41,142 nt of DNA, from assembly GCA_023431345.1 (NCBI GenBank), contig JAEYWK010000008.1, positions 1 through 41,142 of the forward strand. The letters are read 5' to 3'. Source of the stretch: Pseudomonadota bacterium (GTDB lineage Bacteria; Myxococcota_A; Polyangia; Polyangiales; Polyangiaceae). The notes under the pieces are model-generated. The model was not told where the DNA came from. It searched no databases and saw only the letters and a list, made by a program, of their open reading frames with translations. The position numbers and the translations under genes are program-made. Every line of letters starts with the position of its first letter. Position 1 is the first letter of the stretch. Shown here in pieces: positions 13,835 through 22,345 of this stretch.

Positions 13835-15976
13835 TCACTGATATCCGAGGCTGATTTTCCAGTGAAAGCTGCGCCCGGGGCGCTCGGCCCCGTAGAAATC
13901 GAAGGACCTTGCGTTCGTCACGTTGTGCACCTCGAAGCTGTTCGTGAGCGTCGCCGCCTCGCCGGGCGAGACGTGGCTCAGCGAAAGGCCGTGGACGGTC
14001 TGGCTCGGCACCGAAAGCTTCACGCCCGCTTCACCCGCGCTCTCCCAGCCGCGAAAGAAGCGGCGCACGTGGCGCACGTCCCAAGCGAGCTCGAGCCGAT
14101 CCCGCGTGTGGACCACGCCGGGGAAGCGCGCGTACGCCGAGCTGCTCAGCTGGAAGAACGGCAGGTTCGGGATGCGGTCGCCCTCGAACCTCGCGCCTGG
14201 GCCCGTGGTCGAGCTGTTGCGCACGTCTTGATACGACAAATTGCCGTCCAGCCCGAAGCGCTCGCCGAGCGCGCTCCAGCCGAGCCCTGCCTCCACCGCC
14301 AGCGCGCGCGCGTTCAGCACGTTGGTGTATTGGTAGTAGCTGCCGCTGTTCAGCAGCACGATCATGGACTGGACGCGCCGCCCGCTGCCGGTGAGCCTGC
14401 CGCGAAGGCTACCGAGCGCCGTATCCAGCGGTTCGACGTGGGCGCTCAACGTGAGATTTTGGCTCGTCTCGGGCGCGAGTCCGAGGTTGTCGGCGGTGAG
14501 TCCGCCGTCGCCGAAGCGTTCGTCGCTCGTGGGCAAGCGTACGGCTTGCTCGAACGCGGCTTTGGCGTAGACGCCCGGCCAGAAGCCGACGCGCAGACTG
14601 TCGCCGGCGCCGAAATATAGCTGGTTCGTGTCGCGTTCGAGCGTCGTCCCGGTGGCCAAGCGCTCCGTGCTGTGAGCGCGCTGCAAGTACTGCTTGACGA
14701 AGGCGGCCGCCGCGACGCGGCCCGCGCTCACCTCGTACTCGAGGCCGAGCACGTCGCTTTCTTGACGTCGCTCCGCGCGCAGCGGATCGTACGTCTCCTC
14801 GGCGATGCGCTCGTCGTGGCCGGAGCGCGAGCTCACGCGCGGGATGAGCGACAGCGTCAACGTGTGCGCCGGCAGCGGGCTGAAGGTCAGATCGAAGCGG
14901 CCGTAAAGGGTGCGCTCGTCGACGTGCTGGTCCAGCGGAATCGAGTCGATCTCCCCCGCGAGTTCGAGCTCGAGGAAGCAGCGGCCGTACCAGTCGTATC
15001 GGCAGCGAGAGACGTCGCGGAAGTGGCTCCGTCGCGCGCCGTAGCCGACGAGCGCGTCGAACCTCCAGCGCCGCGCGAAGCGCTTGCGATAGCTGACGTT
15101 GCCGCCCCAAGCCACGCGCCGATACGTGACCTCGCCGTACGGCACCGTCACCAGCGAGTTGCTCTGCACGTCGCGGTCGTAGTCGGCGACGTACGCCTGC
15201 GCGACGAGCCGATCGACCCAGCCCCTTTGCACGAGGCCCGCTCCGAGCGTCACACCCCGACCCCGGTAGCCGTCGTGAAAGCGGCGCACCGTGTCGGTGG
15301 AGACCACGCCTGACTCGTCGAAAACCTCGGCTTGCACTGGGAAATCGTTGTCGGTGCGGTCGAGGAACCCGCCCAATCGCGCGAAGGCTCGCAGCGCCTC
15401 CGAGTACACGCGGCCGGTCAGGGCCAAGCGGTGGGTCGAGAACGAAGCCATCTCGTACGAAGCCGAGGCGTGGGTGCGCTGCACTCGTTCGTCCGTCACT
15501 AGGTTGATGGCGCCGCCCAATGCGTCGGCCCCGAAGCGAACCGGCACCACGCCTTGAAAGAGCTCCACGCGATCGACCAGTCCGACCGGTACGTTGCCGA
15601 TCCCGAGCTGATACGCCGTGAGCTCGAGCGGCACGCCGTCGACGAAGAAGCGAACCCGCTCACCGGAGAGACCGTTCAAGCCGTAGCGCCCCCTCGAGCC
15701 CAAGCCGCCCTCTCGCTGCACCTTCAGGCTCGAACGGCGCGCCAGCAGCTCCCCGAGATCGACCGAGGATTGCTTGGCCGCCTCGACCTCGACGACCTCG
15801 ACCGCGTGCGCCGAACGGCGCAGGCGCTGAGTGGTCGAGGTACCTTTCACCGTCACCTCGTGGATCGGAGCGGAGGCGGCCTCTGGTGCAGCTGGGTGGG
15901 GGCGCTCCTCGGCCGCGAGCGAGCCGCTGCCGAGTGCGCAGCAGGCTGCGAGCAAGCACGACCATCGCCTCGCCAT
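13835..15976 (-). CDS. TonB-dependent outer membrane receptor for a ferric siderophore
   Basis: The 713-residue product starts with a Sec signal (MARRWSC, hydrophobic core, cut near SLAAEE), then a TonB-box-like EVTVKG and a plug domain (VEVVEVEAAKQSSVDLGELLARRSSLKVQ, GERVRFFVDGVPLEL, VELFQGVVPVRFGADALGGAINLVT). The rest is a barrel of alternating beta strands ending in ISLGYQ. The plug and size fit receptors for catecholate or other siderophores. The start at 15976 is chosen for the signal peptide; a longer frame would read through the Fur boxes. It heads a three-gene operon and diverges from the biosynthesis operon. Iron control through Fur is visible directly upstream. Confidence 0.92.
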   Translation of the reverse strand: MARRWSCLLAACCALGSGSLAAEERPHPAAPEAASAPIHEVTVKGTSTTQRLRRSAHAVEVVEVEAAKQSSVDLGELLARRSSLKVQREGGLGSRGRYGLNGLSGERVRFFVDGVPLELTAYQLGIGNVPVGLVDRVELFQGVVPVRFGADALGGAINLVTDERVQRTHASASYEMASFSTHRLALTGRVYSEALRAFARLGGFLDRTDNDFPVQAEVFDESGVVSTDTVRRFHDGYRGRGVTLGAGLVQRGWVDRLVAQAYVADYDRDVQSNSLVTVPYGEVTYRRVAWGGNVSYRKRFARRWRFDALVGYGARRSHFRDVSRCRYDWYGRCFLELELAGEIDSIPLDQHVDERTLYGRFDLTFSPLPAHTLTLSLIPRVSSRSGHDERIAEETYDPLRAERRQESDVLGLEYEVSAGRVAAAAFVKQYLQRAHSTERLATGTTLERDTNQLYFGAGDSLRVGFWPGVYAKAAFEQAVRLPTSDERFGDGGLTADNLGLAPETSQNLTLSAHVEPLDTALGSLRGRLTGSGRRVQSMIVLLNSGSYYQYTNVLNARALAVEAGLGWSALGERFGLDGNLSYQDVRNSSTTGPGARFEGDRIPNLPFFQLSSSAYARFPGVVHTRDRLELAWDVRHVRRFFRGWESAGEAGVKLSVPSQTVHGLSLSHVSPGEAATLTNSFEVHNVTNARSFDFYGAERPGRSFHWKISLGYQ

Positions 15977-15994
15977 CAGCGTCTCGTAGTGGTG

Positions 15995-16011
15995 TTGAAA
16001 ATCATTTTCAA
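15995..16011. promoter_or_regulatory. Fur box A (8-1-8 palindrome)
   Basis: TTGAAAAT-C-ATTTTCAA, containing the Fur 7-1-7 pattern TGA(A/T)AATnATT(A/T)TCA with the A/T variant. It lies 19 bp before the receptor ATG, where bound Fe-Fur would block the leftward promoter. Confident as a site; the exact promoter elements are not resolved. Confidence 0.88.
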
Positions 16012-16016
16012 TAAGA

Positions 16017-16039
16017 AAAATGAAAATGATTTTCATTTT
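16017..16039. promoter_or_regulatory. Fur box B (11-1-11 palindrome)
   Basis: A perfect 11-1-11 inverted repeat centred on 16028, with core TGAAAAT-G-ATTTTCA at 16021-16035. It is centred 25 bp from box A and 92 bp before the EntC ATG, so it probably represses the biosynthesis operon when iron is sufficient. A TGCTAT at 16056-16061 could be its -10 element. Confidence 0.88.
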
Positions 16040-16130
16040 CAAGAACCGGGGTGCCTGCTATTGACCCAATTCCCGGCCCGTCGCGGCCGAGCTGAGCCCC
16101 TTGCGGCCCGTCCTCGATCGGAACCGTACA

Positions 16131-17282
16131 ATGGCACCCAGCTTCTTCTTCTCAGGGCCGACGCTGACCTTACAAGCCAGCGATCAGGGCGACCTCATCG
16201 AGGGCTCGCTCGCGCGTCGCGAAGCCTTGCTCGCCGACGTCGAGCGTTGTTTGGCTCGCGGCCAGGCCGGGCCGGCGCCGGTGGTCGTCGGTGCGGTGCC
16301 GTTTTGCGAGCGAGCGCCGGTGAGATTGTTTTGTCCCACGCGGGTCGAGCGGACCGGCCGTTGGTCGGTGCCACCTGCGATGGCCTCCGTGCCGCTTCCG
16401 CCCACGACGCCGCTGCCTGAGCGTCAGGCCGTGAGTGCCGTGACGGCGCGACACAGCGAGCCGTTCCTCAGCGCGGTGCGCGGGGCCGTGGAGCAGATCC
16501 AGCGAGGTGAGCTGCGCAAGGTCGTATTGTCGCGGGTGCGCGAGGTGCCGCTCGCAACGTGCCCTAGCCCGCTCGGATTGCTGCGCAGGCTGCGCGCCAG
16601 AAACCCCTCCGGGTTCGCGTTCGCGCTGGAGCTGGCGCGTCGCGACGAGGGGCCGGCCGACGTCCTGCTCGGCGCGAGCCCGGAGCTGCTCGTATCGCGC
16701 CGGGGGCTGCGCCTGGTGAGCTCGCCGTTGGCCGGCTCCGTCCCGCGCTCGCCGGACCCCGCGGAAGACCGGGCCCGCGCCGAAGGGCTGCTCAAATCCC
16801 GCAAAGATCGGCACGAGCACCAGCTCGTCGTCGAGCAGATCGTCGAAGATCTGCGGCCGTTCGCGCGTCAGCTGCGCGCGGAGCGGGAGCCCTTAATCGC
16901 TTCCACGGCCGCGCTCCACCACCTGTCGACGCGCGTCGAGGGCACGCTGCGAGACCCTAGCGTGAGCGCGCTACGCCTCGCGCTCGCGTTGCACCCGACG
17001 CCCGCCGTGTGCGGCACGCCGACGGCCGCCGCCCGCGCCTTCATCGCGGAGCGTGAGGGCTTCGATCGCGGCTACTTCACGGGCACGCTCGGCCACGTCG
17101 ATAGTCGCGGCGACGGCGATTGGATCGTGACCATACGCTGCGCAGAGCTCGGACCGACGCGGGCGCGGGTATTCGCGGGCGCGGGCATCGTCGGCAGCTC
17201 CGTAGCGGAGCGCGAGCTCGACGAAACCAACGTGAAGATGCAGACCATGCTCGACGCGCTCGGCGTGGAGGGCTCCGCGTGA
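16131..17282 (+). CDS. entC: Isochorismate synthase
   Basis: First enzyme of DHB synthesis, converting chorismate to isochorismate. The 383-residue protein shows the chorismate-utilising signatures in order: GELRKVVLSR (Lys-130 is the probable catalytic base), LLGASPELLV, HHLSTRVEGTLRD, HPTPAVCGTP, FDRGYFTGTLGH, and AGAGIVGSSVAERELDETNVKM. Synteny with EntB and EntA favours isochorismate synthase over salicylate synthase. The ATG is preferred over a TTG ten codons earlier. The stop overlaps the next start. It is the first gene downstream of Fur box B. Confidence 0.94.
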   Translation: MAPSFFFSGPTLTLQASDQGDLIEGSLARREALLADVERCLARGQAGPAPVVVGAVPFCERAPVRLFCPTRVERTGRWSVPPAMASVPLPPTTPLPERQAVSAVTARHSEPFLSAVRGAVEQIQRGELRKVVLSRVREVPLATCPSPLGLLRRLRARNPSGFAFALELARRDEGPADVLLGASPELLVSRRGLRLVSSPLAGSVPRSPDPAEDRARAEGLLKSRKDRHEHQLVVEQIVEDLRPFARQLRAEREPLIASTAALHHLSTRVEGTLRDPSVSALRLALALHPTPAVCGTPTAAARAFIAEREGFDRGYFTGTLGHVDSRGDGDWIVTIRCAELGPTRARVFAGAGIVGSSVAERELDETNVKMQTMLDALGVEGSA

Positions 17283-18928
17283 GCGCCCCGCGCCTGGCGG
17301 GAGCGGTCGGCTGGCCCGAGCCAGTCGCCCGGCGTTACCGCGAGATGGGCTTGTGGACGGGCGAGCCTCTGGGGGCGTGGTTCGACGATCGAGCGCGGCT
17401 CTTCGCCGACAACCTAGCCGTGATCGACGGCGCGCGCCGCCTTAGCTACGTCGAGCTGCGGCGAGACGTAGCTCGCCTCGCGACGGGCCTGAAACGAGCC
17501 GGCATCCGCGAGCTCGACTGCGTGGTGCTGCAACTTCCGAGCTCTCTCGAGCTGGTCCAAGCGCTGCTTGCTCTCAGCTGGATCGGCGCGGTTCCGGTGT
17601 TGGCGCTGCCCGCGCACCGACGACTGGAGCTGCTCGAGTTCGCGAAGCGCTCACGAGCGCGGGCGCTGATCGTTGCCGCGCGCCACGCCACCACGGACAT
17701 GTTGACGGTCGCACGCGAGGTGCAGTCGCAGCAGCCGTCGCTGGTGAGCTTGATCGCGCTGACCGGGGGCGAGGCCCTGCCATCGCCGTTCATCTCGCTG
17801 CACGACTTGTTCGCTGAAATAGAGACGCCGCTGCTCGAATCGACCCGCGGCGCTGACGTGGCGCTCTTGCAGCTGTCTGGCGGTAGCACCGGCGTGCCGA
17901 AGCTCATCGCTCGCACCCACGACGACTACCTGTACAGCGTCCGCGAGAGCGCGGCGCTGTGCCGGCTCTCACCACAGACGCGATTCTTGGCGGCGCTGCC
18001 GATGACTCACAATTTCACCCTCAGCTCGCCGGGGGTGCTCGGCGTCCTGCACGCGGGCGGCGCGGTCGTGGCATGCCCGCAGCCTCATCCCGCGGAGGTG
18101 CTGGGCGCGCTGGTGCAGCATCGCATCACGCTGGCCGCGAGCGTGCCAGCCTTGGCCCGAGCCTGGCTCGAGGCCAAGCCTCGACATTTGGGCGACCTCT
18201 CGCTGCCCTGGCTCACGCTGCAGATCGGCGGCGCCCGGCTCGACGGCGCGCAGGCACGCGCGCTGCTTACGGGATTCGGCTGCCGGCTGCAGCAGGTGTT
18301 CGGCATGGCGGAAGGTCTCGTCAATTACACTCGCCCCGGCGACTCGGACGCGGTGGTGTGCGAGACGCAAGGGCGCCCGCTTTCCGCCTACGACGAGCTG
18401 CGCATTGCCCCGCTCGACGATCCCGACGGCCCGCCGCTCGCTCCCGGAGAGGCGGGGGAGCTGCAGACGCGTGGTCCGTATACCATCCGCGGGTACTTCG
18501 ACGCCCCTGAGATCAACCGCGCTTCGTTCACTCGAGACGGCTTCTACCGAACCGGAGACGTGGTGCGCGTCACGGCGGAGGGGAACCTCGTCGTCGAAGG
18601 TCGCATCGGCGACCGCATCGTGCGCGGTGGCGAAAAGATCGCGCCTCGCGAAGTGGAAGAGCACCTCCGCCAGCACGCGCGCATTCGCGACGTCGCCGTC
18701 GTCGGCTTGCCCGACGTCGTGCTCGGCGAAAAGAGCCACGCCTTCGTGACGCTCCTGCCGGGCGACGAGCGGCTGTCGCTGCCAGAGGTGCGCGCGTTCT
18801 TGCGCGAGCGCGGTCTCGCCGATTTCAAGCTACCCGACGCTCTGCACGTCTTGCCCGAGCTGCCGCGCACCCCGATCGGCAAGATCGACCGCGTCGTGCT
18901 GCGCCGCGGTCCGGCGCTCAGCGTTTGA
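17279..18928 (+). CDS. entE: 2,3-dihydroxybenzoate-AMP ligase
   Basis: The 549-residue adenylate-forming enzyme activates DHB and loads it on the aryl carrier domain of EntB. Motifs include LSGGSTGVPKLIARTHDDY (about 200-218), HNFTLSSPG with Asn-245 and Ser-250, FGMAEGLVNYTR, YRTGDVV, GRIGDRIVRGGEKIAPREVE and PRTPIGKIDR with the catalytic lysine. In DhbE the serine at the Ser-250 position marks DHB selectors, while salicylate selectors have cysteine, so DHB is the predicted substrate. The GTG start overlaps the entC stop (GTGA). Confidence 0.94.
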   Translation: MSAPRLAGAVGWPEPVARRYREMGLWTGEPLGAWFDDRARLFADNLAVIDGARRLSYVELRRDVARLATGLKRAGIRELDCVVLQLPSSLELVQALLALSWIGAVPVLALPAHRRLELLEFAKRSRARALIVAARHATTDMLTVAREVQSQQPSLVSLIALTGGEALPSPFISLHDLFAEIETPLLESTRGADVALLQLSGGSTGVPKLIARTHDDYLYSVRESAALCRLSPQTRFLAALPMTHNFTLSSPGVLGVLHAGGAVVACPQPHPAEVLGALVQHRITLAASVPALARAWLEAKPRHLGDLSLPWLTLQIGGARLDGAQARALLTGFGCRLQQVFGMAEGLVNYTRPGDSDAVVCETQGRPLSAYDELRIAPLDDPDGPPLAPGEAGELQTRGPYTIRGYFDAPEINRASFTRDGFYRTGDVVRVTAEGNLVVEGRIGDRIVRGGEKIAPREVEEHLRQHARIRDVAVVGLPDVVLGEKSHAFVTLLPGDERLSLPEVRAFLRERGLADFKLPDALHVLPELPRTPIGKIDRVVLRRGPALSV

Positions 18929-18959
18929 ATGCTCACTTCTACGACCCGAGGGAACAGAA

Positions 18960-19820
18960 ATGGCCATCGCTCCGATCGCACCATACGACATTCCGACCGC
19001 TCACAGCTGGCCTGCTTGCCGCGCGCCTTGGCGCTTCGAGCCTGAGCGGGCGGCGCTGCTCGTGCACGACATGCAAGCGTACTTCTTGGAACCCTTCGAC
19101 CCTGCGCGTTCGCCCCTGCGCCCGCTGTTGCGGCACGTACGGGCGCTCCTCGCGGCCTGCGCGGAGGCGAGCATTCCCGTCATTCATTCGGCCCAGCCGT
19201 GCGAGCAGAGCCGCGCCGAGCGGGGCCTGCTCTGGGACCTCTGGGGGCCCGGCATCGTCGAGGCGCCCGGGCAGGAGCGCTCGGTGTTCGCGTTCCAGCC
19301 GCGGCCGAGCGAGCTGCTCTTGCACAAGCGTCGCTACAGCGCGTTCCACGGAACCGAGCTCGGCGCGCTGCTCGACGAGCGCGGCCGCGATCAGCTGATC
19401 ATCTGCGGGGTGTACGCGCACATCGGCTGCCTGGCGACCGCGACCGACGGCTTCATGCGCGGCGTGCAGCCGTTCATGGTCTCCGACGCTACCGCCGACT
19501 TTTCCACCGAGGATCACGCGGTGGCGCTGCGACAGGTCGCGCGAACCTGCGGCGTGGTGACGACGACGGCCGAGATCTTGCTGCCGCTCGCGCTCGCGCG
19601 CGTGCGCCGCGCGTTGCTCGACTTGCTCGGGCCGGCTGCCCACGAAGCCCAGCTCCACGACGACCTCGGCGACCATGGGCTCGACTCGATGCGCGGCATG
19701 CAGCTGCTGGAGAGGGTGTTGCCGCAAGGCCATGGCCTCGACTTCGAGGAGCTCGTTCAGGCGCGGTCGCTCGACGCCCTTGCACGGCTGATGCTGCCAC
19801 GGGAGACGGCGCTTCAATGA
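18960..19820 (+). CDS. entB: Isochorismatase with aryl carrier protein domain
   Basis: The 286-residue bifunctional protein hydrolyses isochorismate to 2,3-dihydro-DHB and carries DHB on its C-terminal carrier. The isochorismatase part has the catalytic Asp-37 (LLVHDMQ), Lys-123 (HKRRYSAFH) and the EntB-type GVYAHIGCLATATDGFM. The carrier domain contains GDHGLDSMRGM, with phosphopantetheine site Ser-243. It has its own GAGGG ribosome site, 31 bp after entE, the only real gap in the operon. The stop overlaps the ATG of the methyltransferase gene. Confidence 0.95.
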   Translation: MAIAPIAPYDIPTAHSWPACRAPWRFEPERAALLVHDMQAYFLEPFDPARSPLRPLLRHVRALLAACAEASIPVIHSAQPCEQSRAERGLLWDLWGPGIVEAPGQERSVFAFQPRPSELLLHKRRYSAFHGTELGALLDERGRDQLIICGVYAHIGCLATATDGFMRGVQPFMVSDATADFSTEDHAVALRQVARTCGVVTTTAEILLPLALARVRRALLDLLGPAAHEAQLHDDLGDHGLDSMRGMQLLERVLPQGHGLDFEELVQARSLDALARLMLPRETALQ

Positions 19821-20392
19821 TGACGCGAGGTCCGGTGCAGGAAGGCGAGGCCTCGACGCACAAGCTCGCTAGCTACGAGCTCGTGCCGAGCGCGGCGGCG
19901 AGTGTGCTCGACGTCGGCTGCGGCGCAGGGGAAGACGTGCTCGCGCTCGCGGAGCGACTCGGTCCGCGCTGCCTGATCGTCGGGATAGACGTGTCGCTGG
20001 AGCGGGTCGACGAGGCGCAGCGTGCGCTGCGAAACGTCGCGCTGAACGCGCGCTTCGCGGTCGGCGACGCGCGCTCGCTACCCTTCTCGGACGACGGTTT
20101 CGACGTGGTGCGCGCCGACGGGTTGTTCTCGGCGCTGAGCGAGCGGGCGCGAGCGCTGCGCGAGCTTGCGCGAGTCGCGGCCCCGGGAGGTCGCATCCTC
20201 ATCCACGACCTCGAGAGCGCAGTGCTGGCGCCCAGCGCAGACGAAGACGACACGCTGGCCTTGATGCGGCGGGCCGGCTTGGCGTCGGTCGAGCTCAGCG
20301 AGGCGCCGCGCCGGCCGCACGCCGCCGTCCCCAGGCAGCTCACGCTGCTGGGTATCAAGCCGAAGGAGGGCGGACGCTTTGGCCAGCCGTGA
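19817..20392 (+). CDS. Small class I SAM-dependent methyltransferase in the siderophore operon
   Basis: The 191-residue protein has motif I LDVGCGAGEDVLALAERLG (residues about 32-50), an acidic motif II GIDVS, VGDARSLPFSDDGFDVVRA for motif III and a post-I region, and then RVAAPGGRILIHDLES, the usual methyltransferase fold. It belongs to the broad UbiE/type-11 kind, close in layout to small-molecule O-, N- or C-methylases. It overlaps entB at its 5' end and entA at its 3' end (14 bp), so it is part of the coupled operon. No such gene is standard in enterobactin or DhbACEBF clusters. A role in methylating the catechol or the amine is inference; a regulatory or unrelated target is also possible. 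Confidence 0.85.
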   Translation: MMTRGPVQEGEASTHKLASYELVPSAAASVLDVGCGAGEDVLALAERLGPRCLIVGIDVSLERVDEAQRALRNVALNARFAVGDARSLPFSDDGFDVVRADGLFSALSERARALRELARVAAPGGRILIHDLESAVLAPSADEDDTLALMRRAGLASVELSEAPRRPHAAVPRQLTLLGIKPKEGGRFGQP

Positions 20393-21119
20393 CAGTGTCA
20401 TCGTGACTGGCGGCGCTTCTGGCATCGGGGCCGCGGTGGTCGAGCTGCTACTTTCGCGCGGAGATCGCGTCAGCGCCTGGGACGTACAGCTCGCGGATGC
20501 TGGGTCCGGCGCTCTCTACCGAAATGTGGACGTAACCGATGCGCGCGCGGTGGCGGAGGCCCTCGAGCTCACCGAGCGCGAGCTCGGACCGGTAACCGCG
20601 CTCGTGAACGCGGCGGGGGTGCTGTGTCGAGCCAGCTTGCTCGACCCAGCGCTCACGCTGGGCGAGCTGCGGCGCCTGTTCGCGGTGAACGTGGAGGGCG
20701 TATGGCTCGTTTCCCGCGCCGTCGGGGCGCGCATGCTCGAGCGCCGACGGGGCGCGATCGTGACGGTGGCCTCGAACGCCGGCAAGGTGCCACGCATCGG
20801 CCTCGGCGCCTACTGCGCCAGCAAAGCGGCGGCGGCGATGCTGACGCGCTGCTTGGGGCTCGAGCTTTCACGGCACGGTGTGCGCTGCAACGTCGTTTCG
20901 CCCGGCTCGACCGCCACGCCGATGCTGCGCGCGCTCTTGGGCGACGCGGACGAAGCCGCCGTGATCGCGGGAGATGCTGCGGCTTTCCGGCTCGGAATCC
21001 CGCTCGGGCGAGTCGCCGAAGCGCGCGACGTCGCCGAGGCGGTGCTGTTTCTCATCTCCGAGCGCGCCAAGCACATCACGCTGCAAGAGCTGCACGTGGA
21101 CGGCGGAGCCACGCTATGA
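20379..21119 (+). CDS. entA: 2,3-dihydro-2,3-dihydroxybenzoate dehydrogenase
   Basis: Short-chain dehydrogenase, 246 residues, that oxidises 2,3-dihydro-DHB to DHB with NAD. It carries TGGASGIG (10-17), NAAG, the catalytic YCASK, and VSPGSTATPM, which resembles EntA. The start is a TTG, supported by GGAGG at about 9-10 bp spacing; internal start codons would remove the nucleotide-binding loop. It overlaps the methyltransferase by 14 bp and its stop overlaps the MFS start (ATGA). Confidence 0.93.
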   Translation: MASRDSVIVTGGASGIGAAVVELLLSRGDRVSAWDVQLADAGSGALYRNVDVTDARAVAEALELTERELGPVTALVNAAGVLCRASLLDPALTLGELRRLFAVNVEGVWLVSRAVGARMLERRRGAIVTVASNAGKVPRIGLGAYCASKAAAAMLTRCLGLELSRHGVRCNVVSPGSTATPMLRALLGDADEAAVIAGDAAAFRLGIPLGRVAEARDVAEAVLFLISERAKHITLQELHVDGGATL

Positions 21120-22345
21120 TCGCCGACCGGAGGCGGGAGGCGAGCGACGACGGCGCTCGCAGCGAGCGAGCACTACTCAGGCTGCTCGCCGGGGTGCAGT
21201 TCACGCTGCTGCTCGATTTCATGGTGCTGATGCCGCTGGGCCCCGAGGTCATGCAAGAAATGCGCATCTCGGCGGCGACGTTCGGTGGCCTCGTGTCCAG
21301 CTATACGCTCGCTTCGGCCGCTTGCGGTGTCACCGGCCTGTTCTGGCTCGGGCGATTCGAGCGCAAGCGTACTCTGCTGGCATTGTACGCAGGCTTCGTG
21401 CTCGCGACGCTGGGGGGGGCGGTGGCGATCAGCGTGGTCGTCTTGCTCGCATCGCGCGTGCTCGCGGGGGCCTGCGCCGGCCTGCTGTGGGCCATCGTCA
21501 TGGATCTCATCGTCGACGTGGTCCCGGCCGAGCGTCGCGGCAGCGCCATGGGTCTGGTGATGTCCGCGTACGCCGTGGCGGCGGTGGCGGGCGTGCCACT
21601 CGGCCTTTGGCTCTCGAGCTGGCAGGGTTTTCGGGCCCCGCTGCTCGCCATCGCGGCGCTTTCGTTGGCGCTGCTCGCGCGGGCTCACCGCCTGGTGCCG
21701 AGCCACCGCGCTGACGCGAGCGCAGACGAAGCGCCGCGACAGCCTCTGCACCAGCTCTGGCGAGACCGAGGACTCGCTTGCGGCTGGCTGCTTACCTTCA
21801 CGGTGGTGAGCGCCGGATTCTTGATCATTCCGTACTTGGGGACTCACCTCGTCGGCAACCTCGCCGTGAGCAGCGAGCAGCTCGGCCTCGTCTACTTGTG
21901 CGGAGGGTGCGTGACGTTCGTGACGTCGCGCTGGGTCGGGGCCTGGGTCGACAAGGCGGGCCCGGCGCTCGTGCTCGCGGTGTTGCTGCTCGCGAGCGCC
22001 GCTGCGCACCTGCTCGTGACCCAGCTCACCGCGGTGCCGCTTTGGGCGGCCATGGCCAGCTTCACGTTGTTCATGACGCTCACGTCCGGACGCATGATCC
22101 CTACGATGGCGCTGCTCACGTCGCGCGTGCCCGCCCCCTTGCGGGCGCGCTACTTGGCCGTCAACACTGCGGTCAGCGACGGGGCATCGGGGGCCGCGGC
22201 TTGGGCGGCGGCCAGCCTGCTGACCACGACGCCGTCAGGGCAGCTGCTCGGCTTCGGGCGCGTCGGGCTGCTCGCGGTGGGAGCGTCACTGCTCGCGCTC
22301 GCCATCTTGGCGATCATGCAGCGCGCGCACAGCGAGGCGGCGTGA
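21116..22345 (+). CDS. MFS transporter, probable siderophore exporter
   Basis: A 409-residue integral membrane protein with about twelve hydrophobic helices. It has the loop GRFERKRTLL between helices 2 and 3 (the MFS motif A region) and a basic central loop. The position inside the DHB-NRPS operon parallels EntS, which exports enterobactin across the inner membrane. The ATG overlaps the entA stop and the stop overlaps the NRPS start. Substrate is inferred from context only. Confidence 0.85.
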   Translation: MIADRRREASDDGARSERALLRLLAGVQFTLLLDFMVLMPLGPEVMQEMRISAATFGGLVSSYTLASAACGVTGLFWLGRFERKRTLLALYAGFVLATLGGAVAISVVVLLASRVLAGACAGLLWAIVMDLIVDVVPAERRGSAMGLVMSAYAVAAVAGVPLGLWLSSWQGFRAPLLAIAALSLALLARAHRLVPSHRADASADEAPRQPLHQLWRDRGLACGWLLTFTVVSAGFLIIPYLGTHLVGNLAVSSEQLGLVYLCGGCVTFVTSRWVGAWVDKAGPALVLAVLLLASAAAHLLVTQLTAVPLWAAMASFTLFMTLTSGRMIPTMALLTSRVPAPLRARYLAVNTAVSDGASGAAAWAAASLLTTTPSGQLLGFGRVGLLAVGASLLALAILAIMQRAHSEAA

